Assembly (NCBI RefSeq): GCF_002499975.2 | Contig: NZ_CP052766.1 | Span: forward strand, 4,250,190-4,314,189 | DNA: 64,000 nt | Direction of reading: 5' to 3' | DNA from: Alteromonas pelagimontana | GTDB lineage: Bacteria > Pseudomonadota > Gammaproteobacteria > Enterobacterales > Alteromonadaceae | Shown here: in pieces, positions 1 to 8,555 of the stretch | Position numbering within the stretch: position 1 is the stretch's first letter | Layout of the letters: the number at the start of each line of letters is the position of its first letter | Made by a program: the position numbers and the translations under genes | Notes under the pieces: generated by a model | The model's input: the letters and a program-made list of their open reading frames with translations, nothing else | The model's database searches: none | Told to the model about the DNA's origin: nothing

Positions 1-94
1 CCTGTGGTACTGAACGCTCGATATCCCTCACGATACAGGTTTTACCGTCAAATACGATGGTGTTATTCTTCTTGATTTCACTTGCCTTTGGCAT
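1..94 (-). CDS. yeiP: Elongation factor P-like protein YeiP/EfpL, 5' part only
   Basis: The gene runs off the left edge; only the first 31 codons are present. It starts with ATG at 94-92 and reads [20 protein letters not shown] and onward. This matches the KOW-like N-terminal domain of the YeiP branch of EF-P (E. coli YeiP begins MPRANEIKKG with NGKLLLVKDI). Known role of the family: binding the ribosome to relieve stalling at particular peptide motifs. A modest AGGAT ribosome site precedes it. True EF-P is the alternative, but the MP-A-EIKK start favours YeiP. Confidence 0.75.
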   Translation of the reverse strand, partial: MPKASEIKKNNTIVFDGKTCIVRDIERSVPQ

Positions 95-329
95 TTTCTG
101 ATCCTGTAATTATTGCCCAATGAGACCGGCATGGACTTAACGTAAGACGCCATTTTCCCTGATTTTACTTCAATGAGAAAGTCTATATATGAGCAAATAT
201 TGAAGTTCGATGGTTATTTTCATGCAGCCTATAATTGTAGTTTATCAGACTGCTTAATGATCTCGTCTTAACCCCCTTCCCCATTGTTGCGGCGAAGACT
301 CACCTACCGCCAGAGCGAATGAGTATAAC

Positions 330-1157
330 CTACAGATGAATTAAATCGACTTGTTCACTGGTTATTGCGCCATTTTCGATGGTAATTATACAGTAGTTCC
401 CTGGAGTGGCTCGCTTAGGCTTTTGCTTAAACGAAGAGGGTTGATTGTCCAAATGTGATATATTGATGAAAGTACAATCGCGCCATTGCTTGAAACTGTA
501 TTTATGAAGGTGCCCGAACAGCGTCAATAACGGAGGCTCGGGAAAATAGTCTGTAATCTTGGTAAGCCTCTCGTGTGTGACAATGATTACCTTCCGCATA
601 TCTACTTGCTTTTCATCTACTAACAAGGCGGCTAATGCACGTTTATTTTCATGGTTTATCTCACCAATGAGCGTCTTCTTCGCATGTAGATAGTCGCGAA
701 AGTCTTTTGAATCTTCCAGTTCTGTAAGCGCATCAACACCGCGTTTTTTCTCTTTAATTTTCCTCTTTATTTCCCTGTGTGCTGATAACGTAGCGCTGTA
801 GTTGCTTTCCAGTTGCTTCTTTTTGTCTATATAAATTGGATTATGTCCCCAATGTGCGGGACATCCACTAAAACCTACCACATAATAGCCGCCGATTTCC
901 TGAATATTCTGGTGTAAATGGATGCTGTTGTCCGAAAACTTAGTATTATAGGAAAGCTTACTGTCCCAGTTCCCATACACGTAACAGATGGGGAATGGCA
1001 ACACCGACAATTTTTCAAAAAACGTCGGAGCAGTCTGATTACCTATATCCCCGGCAACTACTACACAATCAAACTTTTCACCTGAAACCTGAGAAATCAG
1101 TTTATCTACACAAGTAAGATTATTATGAATATCGGAAAATGCGAGAATACGTATCAT
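330..1157 (-). CDS. Calcineurin-like metallophosphoesterase
   Basis: A 275-residue cytoplasmic protein with the metal-binding motifs of the calcineurin-like phosphoesterase superfamily in the usual order: SDIHNN near residue 8, GDIGN near 36, YGNWD near 60, THE near 194 and FGHLHK near 214. These supply the Asp, His and Asn ligands of a two-metal centre. A lysine-rich insertion around residues 110-165 sits between the Asn and His motifs and is predicted helical. There is no signal peptide. It stands alone, with an IS4 element inserted just upstream of its start, so its promoter may be affected. The substrate cannot be inferred; phosphodiesters or nucleotides are both possible. Confidence 0.8.
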   Translation of the reverse strand: MIRILAFSDIHNNLTCVDKLISQVSGEKFDCVVVAGDIGNQTAPTFFEKLSVLPFPICYVYGNWDSKLSYNTKFSDNSIHLHQNIQEIGGYYVVGFSGCPAHWGHNPIYIDKKKQLESNYSATLSAHREIKRKIKEKKRGVDALTELEDSKDFRDYLHAKKTLIGEINHENKRALAALLVDEKQVDMRKVIIVTHERLTKITDYFPEPPLLTLFGHLHKYSFKQWRDCTFINISHLDNQPSSFKQKPKRATPGNYCIITIENGAITSEQVDLIHL

Positions 1158-1245
1158 TTAAACTGCCTTTTAAAAAGTCGGAGAAATAGCGAGCCGTGCT
1201 AGTGGATATACATAGGTAGGATCTTAAGGAAATTAGGACTTGAAT

Positions 1246-1311
1246 GCATGTCTCAAATTTGATCAGATGTTTATCGCCAAACAAACGTCATAAACAAATT
1301 TGAGAACATGC
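1246..1311 (+). promoter_or_regulatory. Hairpin over the IS4 transposase start codon
   Basis: TCTCAAATTTG at 1251-1261 is the exact reverse complement of CAAATTTGAGA at 1295-1305, and the pairing extends outward (GCATG on the left, ACATGC on the right) with one bulge. The transposase ATG at 1308 lies within the outer part of the second arm. Such a fold would hide the start codon on long transcripts entering from outside, as is known for IS10 and IS50. Function is inferred. Confidence 0.55.
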
Positions 1312-2579
1312 GCGATAAGAATAACGAGCTAAACAAGATAACGGAAGTCCTGAACGAATTTAATATTAACGATATTGGTAAACGGTGTGGTTTTTGTCAT
1401 CGGGAGCGTATCGTGAAGCCCTATGAATTAGTGATGGCACTGGTGACGGCCATGGGGGACAAGAACATTGACTGCATCAGTGATTTGCACCGCTATTTTA
1501 CTGGATTGACGTACACCGATGTGCAGTACAAGCCGTTTCATAATCAACTGAGTAAGCCAGCATTTAAGCAGTTGATTCAGCGCATAGTGGGCGTTGCATT
1601 GCATAAATGGCAGCAGCATATCCTTGGTACAGACACTGACCTATCGGCGTTTAAGCAGGTCGTGCTGCAAGATGGCAGTTCGTTTGCCGTTCACAACGCG
1701 TTAAAGGAAGAATTTAAAGGCCGTTTTACCACCGTTAGTCCTGCGGCCGTCGAGGTTCATGTGAGCTGGGACATGTTACACAGTCAACCTGAACGGATAG
1801 CCGTCAGTGCAGACAGCGTGGCAGAGTATGATTTTTTACCGCCAGCCGAATCGTTAGTAGCCTGCTTATTTATGGCAGACCGAGGCTATTTCAAACTGTC
1901 GTATCTGGATAGTATCCATCAGGCGGGAGGGAGCTATCTGGTCAGGGCAAAAACGACCGCTAACCCTTTGGTTTTATTGGGTGTTACAGCGCAGGGTAAG
2001 CGCTTGAAACGATTCGACAATGTGAAGCTCAAGGACGTGAAACATCACATCCGACGAAGCCAAGTGGTCGATATGGACGTCGAGGGAAGTGTGTCATATC
2101 GCCTGATAGCGAGTTGGCCTACGGGTAAATCAGAGCCAACCTATTGGGCAACGAATTTGCCGCGTGAGAAATACCCGGCAAAAGCAGTCGTACAACTATA
2201 CAGCTTACGTTGGCAGATAGAGTTACTGTTCAAAGAATGGAAATCCTACTGCAATTTACGCAAGTTCAATACCCGGAACGCGGGCTTGATGGAAGGGCTG
2301 ATATGGGTCAGTTTGCTGGCACTGCTGGTGAAACGGCGAATTGGATTTAGTATTCAACGGTTGATGGGTGTCGATATATCGAGCTTCATGGTCGCGAAAA
2401 ATACGCAGAGCTGGTTCTACCCATTAATGGAATCGATACTCCATGACGCTTACTCTGAATTAAAACAAACGTGGAATTGGACAGTAAATTATCTATCAAG
2501 GTATGCCAAACGGGCACATCCTGACAGAGACAGGAAAACCGGGCGCTTGAAGTATGGATTGGTCTCGGTTAACCCTTAA
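1308..2579 (+). CDS. IS4-family DDE transposase
   Basis: A 423-residue transposase of the IS4 family. The three catalytic acidic residues can be placed: Asp in LQDGSSF (about residue 122), Asp in MADRGYF (about 195), and Glu in the family signature YSLRWQIELLFKEWK (about 297-311), which matches the Y-(2)-R-(3)-E-(6)-K pattern. The N-terminal region carries a Cys pair (CGFCH) near residue 27. Start ATG at 1308 lies inside a hairpin. No internal stop or frameshift is seen, so it should be active. It is the only gene of the element. Confidence 0.93.
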   Translation: MRDKNNELNKITEVLNEFNINDIGKRCGFCHRERIVKPYELVMALVTAMGDKNIDCISDLHRYFTGLTYTDVQYKPFHNQLSKPAFKQLIQRIVGVALHKWQQHILGTDTDLSAFKQVVLQDGSSFAVHNALKEEFKGRFTTVSPAAVEVHVSWDMLHSQPERIAVSADSVAEYDFLPPAESLVACLFMADRGYFKLSYLDSIHQAGGSYLVRAKTTANPLVLLGVTAQGKRLKRFDNVKLKDVKHHIRRSQVVDMDVEGSVSYRLIASWPTGKSEPTYWATNLPREKYPAKAVVQLYSLRWQIELLFKEWKSYCNLRKFNTRNAGLMEGLIWVSLLALLVKRRIGFSIQRLMGVDISSFMVAKNTQSWFYPLMESILHDAYSELKQTWNWTVNYLSRYAKRAHPDRDRKTGRLKYGLVSVNP

Positions 2580-2633
2580 TGTCCAACCTATGAGTGGATA
2601 TATATAATTTTTATTGCTTAAACCCTTAATTTC

Positions 2634-3770
2634 TCACACTCTGATGTTTCTACTTACTGCTAATGACAGTATTAGCAGAGCCACTATCAGGTGAAGCGAT
2701 AGCGGCAGGCTGAAAACATCTGCACTGAATCCCACCAAAGCTGGGCCTGCAAGTACACCCACGTATCCTAATGTAGAGACGGCTGTCACTGCCATGGCTT
2801 CAGGCATGACGTTCTGTTTTCCTGTAGCTGAAAACATTATCGGCACAGTATTAGCTATACCTAATCCTACAAGTGTGTAGCCAATCAATGCCATTTGCCA
2901 TGCCTCAGAATGTAGAGTTGTTAAAAGACCGGCAATTGCAGTCAAAGTACCTACATTTATGACACGCCGAGGCCCCAATTTCAAAACAACGTAATCGCCG
3001 GTTAGCCGGCCAATTGTCGTGGCAACAGAGAAACACGCGACGCCTAACCCTGCCATCGCGTTAGAAACACCACGATATTCCGTGAGGAAAATTCCACTCC
3101 AGTCAAGTACAGTCCCTTCAGCAAGAAACAAGATGCAACATACTAAGCCGATAAGAACTACCACACTTTGCGGTAGGACCCAGACGGAACCGCTTTGCGT
3201 CTGGACTTTCTCCAACAGGCCGTGCCTGACAAAAACCAGGAATAAAAGGACCATTGCGGAAGTCGCTATACAGGCTGTCATGATGCTGATATTAAAGGCC
3301 AATTGCGTGGTGACGAAAAGTGCCCCTATCATGCCCCCAAGACTATAAAACCCATGAAAACCTGACATTAACGTTTGATCTTCCGCTTTTTCCACAGCCA
3401 CTGCCTGTATATTCATAGTGCAATCTGTAATTCCAAGTAGCATACCAAACACCAGCAATACCAACGCTAATGTAAAAATAGTTCCAGCCACCGGAATTAT
3501 CATGAACAACAGCGCAAATCCGGTTACCGATACCATCAACACAGAGCGACATCCGTAGCGGCTTGTGCCGATTCCAGCCAATGGCATGCCCACCATTGCC
3601 CCCAGTCCCAGGCACAGCAACAATCCGCCGATAATACTGTCACTGATCTGGAGTGCTTCTTTAATAAAGGGAATGATGGTGGCCCAGGCCGCTGTAACCA
3701 TTCCTGCACTTAAAAACATCATTCTTGTTGCCAGCTTTCGCTTGCTGGCGTTCGCAGATACAATTGTCAC
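2634..3770 (-). CDS. MFS transporter, YbjJ-like
   Basis: A 378-residue inner-membrane protein with about 12 hydrophobic segments and no signal peptide. The loop between segments 2 and 3 carries GTSRYGCRSV, the position of the MFS A-motif. The overall pattern, including LGLGAMVGMPLAGIGTSRYG and GFHGFYSLGGMIGALF, resembles the YbjJ/YfnM-like efflux subfamily. Start is GTG at 3770, with GGAA a short distance upstream. The substrate is unknown. It lies between an IS4 insertion on its 3' side and a gene-free stretch on its 5' side, apparently as a single-gene unit. Confidence 0.75.
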   Translation of the reverse strand: MTIVSANASKRKLATRMMFLSAGMVTAAWATIIPFIKEALQISDSIIGGLLLCLGLGAMVGMPLAGIGTSRYGCRSVLMVSVTGFALLFMIIPVAGTIFTLALVLLVFGMLLGITDCTMNIQAVAVEKAEDQTLMSGFHGFYSLGGMIGALFVTTQLAFNISIMTACIATSAMVLLFLVFVRHGLLEKVQTQSGSVWVLPQSVVVLIGLVCCILFLAEGTVLDWSGIFLTEYRGVSNAMAGLGVACFSVATTIGRLTGDYVVLKLGPRRVINVGTLTAIAGLLTTLHSEAWQMALIGYTLVGLGIANTVPIMFSATGKQNVMPEAMAVTAVSTLGYVGVLAGPALVGFSADVFSLPLSLHLIVALLILSLAVSRNIRV

Positions 3771-4252
3771 TGTTCAATTTCCGTTTGATGGCGCTGTAAC
3801 GTAGTTTGATAAGTATATACAGCTTCTTTAATGATGAATCTTCCGGAAGTTCCTCCGGGCCGATTTTTGCGCATTAAAAATCGTACGATTGTTAACGAAG
3901 AGCAAAATCGCTCTGATATAAAGACCTTTATTATCTTTAATAACTATGCCAGGTATTGCTGCTATAGCTGCTTTAGTTACTAATTTATATGTCATCGTAA
4001 AAGGCAAAGTAGAAGACTATCAATCCCAAGAAACGCGAGGCATTTAGGTCTTGAAGGTAAATATGGCGTTATCTGGTACTGATATGTTCGAATACCAGGT
4101 TTGCTTCTGAGGAATCGAAAGATCTTCTTTAGAAGATAACTCTAAGTGTTCACCAAAGCGCAATTCTCATGCTTGACAGGTACCCTTTAGTTTTCATAAC
4201 ACTCACTTCTTGTCGGACGTTTTAAGTAGGTATTACAACGTACATGTGAAGT
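3771..4252. other. Gene-free stretch, 482 bp
   Basis: No convincing gene. A 33-codon frame at 3946-4047 on the plus strand begins with a hydrophobic run, but has no ribosome-binding site or neighbour to support it. The upstream region of the MFS gene should lie at the left end. Confidence 0.4.
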
Positions 4253-4809
4253 TCAATCGCAATGCATTAGAGGCGTGGGTTCGCTATAGTCCCGTACTCT
4301 AAACTCAAACAACGCATCCTCTTTTACACTTGCATCCATCGCAAACATTGCCACTACCGGGCAAGTTTGTTGGTCGTTGCGTAATGTAACCTCTCCTTTG
4401 GAATCATCAGCTTGAGCCAACCCTAAACCAGGAACTTCTGGTGTGCGTTTGTCACCTTCCATATAGGTTTTCGTTAGTCGGATAGCATCATCTAAACAAA
4501 TTAATTTGTTTTGAAAATTCGCTGGATCTTCCATGCGCAGCTGAAGGTCAAGTAGCTTAGACTTTTCTCCGTAAGGACCAAAAAGTAAAAAAGATGACGG
4601 ATTCAGGCTTACCTTCTTAAATGTCGCGCGCTGGTTTTTATCCAGTTTTGTAAATAGTGCGGCTTGCTTGAGCTGACCAAGTTCAGAAACTACGCGACCA
4701 GAACAAAAATCTATTGATACACTAAAGCCTTCTGATATTTTTTCCTTAAACCGTTTCTCTCCTTTCTCCGCGATTGTTTGACGTGGTCAACCAAATTCAC
4801 ACAACCCAG

Positions 4810-5688
4810 TTAAGCAGCTTTTCCTAAGTTAGCCATTTCAGCCTCATATTGACTTGGACTTCTGTAATCCAGATATGAGTGCATTCTTTGACTGTTATAA
4901 AACATTGTGATGTATTGCAGGATATCCTGCTGAGCAGCGTGGCGGCTCTGGTAGTGGCGCCATTGCACACGCTCTTGCTTTAACGTGCCGAAAAAGCTTT
5001 CCACAACGGCATTATCCCAACAGTCACCTTTTCGACTCATGCTGCCTGTAACCTTGTACTGTGCCAGTAATTTCCTAAATTGACGGCTCGCGTATTGCGA
5101 ACCACGATCCGAATGATGTATCAGGCCCGCTTTGGGTTTACGTTGCCATAGAGCCATTGTTAACGCATCAAACACAAGCTGAGCATTCATCCGCGAAGAC
5201 ATACTCCAGCCCACGACTTTTCGTGAGAACAGATCAATTACAACGGCCAGATACAGCCAGCCTTCTTGCGTCCAGATATAGGTAATGTCCGAGACATACG
5301 CCTGATCCGGTTTTTGCGCATCAAAGTCGCGTGACAGCACGTTCTCGAATACAGGTTGCTGATGGTCGCTGTTAGTCGTTACTTTGTATTTTCTGCGCCT
5401 TCTAACGCTAACACCGGCCTCCTTCATCAAGGTGCGCGTTCGTTGTTTTCCAACCGGATAACCCAGTGAATTCAGCGCTCGTTTCATACGCCTTACGCCA
5501 TAGGTAAAGTCACTGGTATCTGCAATTTTCTGTACCCACTCAATTAGCTCATCATGCTGTGGATCTGGTTCAAGTTGTTCGTTACGTCGCATGGCGCTGT
5601 AGTAATTATGACGACTAACTTCCAGAACCTGGCACATCAGGCTAATCGGCCAGGTCTTCTTATGTTGGGTGATGAAACCGTATTTCAC
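4810..5688 (-). CDS. IS3-family transposase OrfB (catalytic part)
   Basis: A 292-residue integrase-core protein. An N-terminal HTH_21-type region (about residues 35-90) precedes the rve domain, with the D-D-35-E triad visible as Asp in YVSDITYI (about 134), Asp in HHSDRGSQYA (about 194) and Glu in DNAVVESFFGTLK (about 230). It opens with GTG at 5688, overlapping the orfA stop. Normally such a protein is made mainly as an OrfAB fusion by -1 frameshifting. Nothing is missing from the catalytic core. Confidence 0.93.
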   Translation of the reverse strand: MKYGFITQHKKTWPISLMCQVLEVSRHNYYSAMRRNEQLEPDPQHDELIEWVQKIADTSDFTYGVRRMKRALNSLGYPVGKQRTRTLMKEAGVSVRRRRKYKVTTNSDHQQPVFENVLSRDFDAQKPDQAYVSDITYIWTQEGWLYLAVVIDLFSRKVVGWSMSSRMNAQLVFDALTMALWQRKPKAGLIHHSDRGSQYASRQFRKLLAQYKVTGSMSRKGDCWDNAVVESFFGTLKQERVQWRHYQSRHAAQQDILQYITMFYNSQRMHSYLDYRSPSQYEAEMANLGKAA

Positions 5689-5984
5689 TTGGTTTCTTTG
5701 GCAAAGAAGACCGTCGCCTTTTTTAGGATCTCTTTCTCCATTTTCAGGCGCTTATTCTCTTCTCTGAGCCGACGGATTTCTTCCTGTTCCGGCGTCAACT
5801 TACCATTACCACGAAATGCATGGTCACCTTCTGACTCCTGCTCTTTAAGCCAACGCCCCAACATATTTGCGCTAATACCAAGGCTACGAGCTGCCTCAGT
5901 AATCTTGTAATTTTGTTCTGTAACCAGACTCACAGCATCTAGTTTGAATTCTTTTGAATAGCTTTTTCGGGTTTTCATATACAC
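5685..5984 (-). CDS. IS3-family transposase OrfA (DNA-binding part)
   Basis: A 99-residue protein with a helix-turn-helix at about residues 12-50 (FKLDAVSLV, ITEAARSLGISANMLGRWL), followed by a leucine-zipper-like helix (EEIRRLREENKRLKMEKEIL). This is the standard OrfA layout for terminal-repeat recognition and multimerisation. It starts with ATG at 5984, close to the right-hand inverted repeat of the element, and overlaps orfB by 4 nt. Confidence 0.92.
   Translation of the reverse strand: MYMKTRKSYSKEFKLDAVSLVTEQNYKITEAARSLGISANMLGRWLKEQESEGDHAFRGNGKLTPEQEEIRRLREENKRLKMEKEILKKATVFFAKETK
5718..5724 (-). promoter_or_regulatory. Slippery heptamer for -1 frameshifting (A AAA AAG)
   Basis: Near the end of orfA the minus strand reads CTA AAA AAG GCG. 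A -1 slip on AAAAAAG gives an open frame that passes through GDGLLCQRNQV directly into orfB, with no stop codon. This is the known way IS3 elements make the OrfAB transposase. Confidence 0.8.
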
Positions 5985-6620
5985 TCCAGTTGAGTTAATT
6001 ATCTCTTAACTGGGTGTGTGAATCTATTGGAGCACGTCAGTTTCGTCTGCCAGAGTATCGGGAGATTGCCCTATTAGACTGGCCGCACCAGCCAATACAG
6101 CTCCCCACATTCCCTCTTTTTCAACATCTACATCACCAGACGCTTTAAAATTTACCTCGGGTGTTTCTGTCGGCTTTAACCACATCGCCAGGCGTTTCGC
6201 CTGTGGATCATATTTAGCCGCTACCCTGCCCTGCAAGCTTATATCCACTTGAAATTGAGCAAACTCGCTTACTTTAAATTCTGCGCCTAACTTTTCTTTT
6301 TCTCTATACAGCCAACGCCATCCCTCTATTCCTAGCAGTAAGGTTATTATGTCCTGTTGTTTCTCATTATATTCCACCTCACAGGAGTGAATCCAAAGGG
6401 TGCCACTGTAAGCGGTGGCACCGCCCGGAAGATCTCGCTTTAGACCCCGGTAGCGATTTTGTAAACGATCACATATTCGTTTTCCTGCAATGTCTACTAG
6501 CGCGGCAGATAAATGCTCTGACTCAGTTAACGCAGGCGCGCTCGACATACTAAGCCAAAGCAATAGTAGCATCGCGAAAGAATTCTTGATGCAAGTCCTC
6601 CTTATTTCATTTTTTGCAAT

Positions 6621-6888
6621 TAGGGCGCGTTGATCTTTGCTGTGGGAATTTCGTTCAAAATAAACTTGGGTTGATCGCCCCGCGAACTATGTAGCGTAGT
6701 GAACTAAGCAAATAGTGAGCAACAAAGAGCAAGACAGGTTTATGAAGAACCCGCCGGGCAGCGCTTGCAGATACTTTCTACTGCGTTATCAACTGTTCAT
6801 GTAGGCCCAACTACATTTCACAGTCTCTGCCTTGTATAAAGCACCTGTAATGGCTGCAAAAGTGAACAGCAAAGGTCAACGCGCCCTA
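6621..6888. repeat. MITE-like repeat A1 with 22-bp terminal inverted repeats
   Basis: The left end TAGGGCGCGTTGATCTTTGC (6621-6640) is repeated inverted at 6867-6888, with one mismatch over 22 bp. No transposase is encoded in the 268 bp. Both ends finish in TA, which could be a target duplication as in IS630/mariner-type MITEs. The left portion (6621-6760) is repeated at 17545-17669 and 23324-23475. It sits only 17 nt upstream of the ribosome site of the interrupted gene, where that gene's promoter would be expected. Confidence 0.75.
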
Positions 6889-7419
6889 GTGACAACGAAC
6901 GTTCTTTCCGGGACAGTATGTTGCCCGGGCCATATTAACTGGTAGTGGTTGTACGTGCACTTTTATGTAAAAGGTCTATTCCGCCAGTTGATAAGGCGCT
7001 ACATCTAATTCCAAAGCGGTAAATGAAGTAAACTATCACCGTCAAGATCCTCGCCTCATAAATTGTCTTGTCGATCGTAAGTGGTGGGTTAAAATTGACT
7101 ACTTTAGCTTACAGGTTTGAGGAGCAAGCGCACTTTTAGTATTAGACATATCAATTATTAGACAGCGGTCTAGAGCACCGATATTCAAGTTAACGTAAAT
7201 CGAAAAAGCGGAAGTTAAGGCCTTAGCTCTTCTTGTTTCTACCCCACTAATATAGCGGCATGTTTAAGCGGCCTTTGCAAACCTGATGTACGGTCTGCTG
7301 GTCAGTATTTTAAGTTCTAAACTCTAATTCAGACTGCAGGTGTAAAAAAAGCGATTAATATAGCGATTACGCCAAAGTCGCTAGGTACCCATACACTAGA
7401 GCGTCCCGATCAATAAAAG
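6889..7419. other. Gene-free stretch, 531 bp
   Basis: AT-rich sequence without a supported reading frame on either strand and no clear hairpin terminator. It separates the repeat from the 3' end of the oxidase operon. Confidence 0.4.
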
Positions 7420-8223
7420 CTAATTATCGATAAATCGCCGCTGTAATTGCCGATACCAGCGATGACCTGCCCACATTGCTGCCGTTATATAAGGAATACC
7501 GCCTAACACCCACATGAGCAAACCTGCCAACTGCTGATCGGCTAAGTCGCGGGATTCACCATATAAAGGTTCTTTTGCAAAAGTCAGCAATGCGCCTAAA
7601 AACCCTGTGTGCATCAGTGTCAGCAACAGCGCCAATAATGCGTAAGGTACCTTGCGTGTAAAGGCATGGAGACACGCCCACCAAAACCATACTGCAGTTA
7701 CTAAAAAGCAAGCGTGTTCAAATATATGAACCCATGGATTTTCGACCGCCAGCATATAGAACGCAGGTATGTGCCAAAACCAAATCATAAAGCCGTGGAC
7801 ATAGGCGCACACCATCGGGTACTGAGTAATTTTAAAGGCCGATTTCCATAACCATTTTCCATAGCGACCACACTCCCGATACAACTGAGGCAGCGGCCGA
7901 GCCAGTGCAAAGGCAGGAGCGATTATTACCATCATAAACATATGCTGAGTCATGTGCGCCGCAGAACTGTGTTCAGCCCACTCGTCAAGCGGTCCCAGAA
8001 TCGTAAATAAGGTTATTACAGCCGTAATATGAAATACCCAGCGGCGCCAGGGCGTGGGGGTAGCATGCCGGGCGCCTAGCCAGTAAAGAATCCAAAACGC
8101 AAACACAACGGCAGCGGTCAAGCCAGCCGCAACAGCATCCTGCCCTTCACTGGTAATGGGATTATGCGCCCAGGCTGGTGCAGCCCATAGTACAGAAATA
8201 AATAAGATGTGTATTATAAACAT
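7420..8223 (-). CDS. ctaG: Cytochrome c oxidase assembly factor CtaG (caa3 type)
   Basis: A 267-residue membrane protein of the caa3_CtaG family, which helps insert copper into aa3/caa3 oxidases. I place the start at ATG 8223 because it gives a clean signal sequence (MFIIHILFISVLWAAPAWAH) and overlaps the preceding stop by 10 nt; a longer frame upstream merely shadows the neighbour. About six further membrane helices follow. The family's His/Met-rich segments are present: AHMTQHMFMMV, HGFMIWFWH, FEHACFL and LMHTGFLGA. It is the last gene of the coxB-coxAC operon, as expected for an assembly factor. Confidence 0.85.
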   Translation of the reverse strand: MFIIHILFISVLWAAPAWAHNPITSEGQDAVAAGLTAAVVFAFWILYWLGARHATPTPWRRWVFHITAVITLFTILGPLDEWAEHSSAAHMTQHMFMMVIIAPAFALARPLPQLYRECGRYGKWLWKSAFKITQYPMVCAYVHGFMIWFWHIPAFYMLAVENPWVHIFEHACFLVTAVWFWWACLHAFTRKVPYALLALLLTLMHTGFLGALLTFAKEPLYGESRDLADQQLAGLLMWVLGGIPYITAAMWAGHRWYRQLQRRFIDN

Positions 8224-8555
8224 GGCACTATCACCATCGTCGGCACACCGACTGCCAACGTCGCCAAACATCCAACAAGGTAAACTGCTGCCGCCAACCG
8301 CAAGGTGAAGCGGGCTTGCTTGACGCTGTCTTGCATACGACGCCAGCACAACAAAGCACACCAAGCCAGATAAGCAGAGGTAACAAGTGTGGATATCATC
8401 AGAGCGGCATTTATCCAATTGAAAACGCCGCTATCAGGTGGCGGAGGACTTACTACACAAGCGACAGACAAACCACCATAAATCGCTACAAACCACACCG
8501 CCCATATCACCAAGCCTGCTGTAATGTGCCAGGGATGTGTACTGACTATCTTCAT
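8214..8555 (-). CDS. Small three-helix membrane protein of the oxidase operon
   Basis: A 113-residue protein with three hydrophobic helices (about residues 9-35, 48-74 and 83-112) and a Pro-rich loop after the first. I chose ATG 8555 because it forms an ATGA overlap with the coxAC stop. It is translationally coupled on both sides, since ctaG starts inside its last codons. The family has no firm function that I can name; position suggests an accessory subunit or assembly helper for the aa3-type oxidase. Cysteines lie in helix 1 (VACVV) and helix 2 (WCALLCW). Confidence 0.75.
   Translation of the reverse strand: MKIVSTHPWHITAGLVIWAVWFVAIYGGLSVACVVSPPPPDSGVFNWINAALMISTLVTSAYLAWCALLCWRRMQDSVKQARFTLRLAAAVYLVGCLATLAVGVPTMVIVPCL

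Larger units (their letters stand above)
1211..2592 (+). mobile_element. Complete IS4-family insertion sequence (1382 bp)
   Basis: The ends are imperfect inverted repeats: 1211-1228 reads CATAGGTAGGATCTTAAG, and the reverse complement of 2575-2592 reads CATAGGTTGGACATTAAG (15 of 18 identical). Exact 10-bp direct repeats AGTGGATATA flank it at 1201-1210 and 2593-2602, the target duplication size expected in the IS4 family. A single transposase fills the element and its stop codon lies inside the right inverted repeat. The perfect duplication and intact frame indicate a recent, probably still functional insertion. I do not recognise the exact IS name. Confidence 0.93.
4779..6039 (-). mobile_element. 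Complete IS3-family insertion sequence (1261 bp)
   Basis: The element is bounded by TGACGTG at 4779-4785 and its inverted copy CACGTCA at 6033-6039. These extend into imperfect inverted repeats of about 35 bp that share ATTCACACA and ACCCAGTTAAG. Three-base direct repeats GTT at 4776-4778 and 6040-6042 are the target duplication, typical of IS3. Inside are orfA and orfB with a slippery heptamer for frameshifting. It lies inside an exported-protein gene and shares its orientation. Both frames are intact, so it should still be mobile. Confidence 0.93.
4253..6590 (-). pseudogene. Secreted protein gene interrupted by an IS3 element
   Basis: Two open fragments, 6040-6590 and 4253-4778, are halves of one gene. 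Removing the IS (4779-6039) and one GTT duplication joins codons for LADE to T-I-A-E-K-G and keeps the frame open to the stop at 4253, giving about 357 residues. The N-terminus begins K-N-S-F-A followed by a Leu-rich core and SSAPALT, a typical signal peptide, but only if read from an ATC codon at 6590-6588. That ATC sits 6 nt after a perfect AAGGAGG (6597-6603), so the start was probably ATG and has mutated. The next in-frame ATG is at 6572. There are four Cys residues in the exported part. The family is not recognised; the protein is probably periplasmic. The two fragments are unlikely to give a working product. Confidence 0.85.

Noticed and set aside
3946..4047. 33-codon frame with hydrophobic start
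   Set aside because: No ribosome site, terminator or neighbour evidence.
8224..8418. N-terminal extension of ctaG
   Set aside because: It lies inside the preceding gene; the internal ATG 8223 gives a signal sequence and proper overlap.
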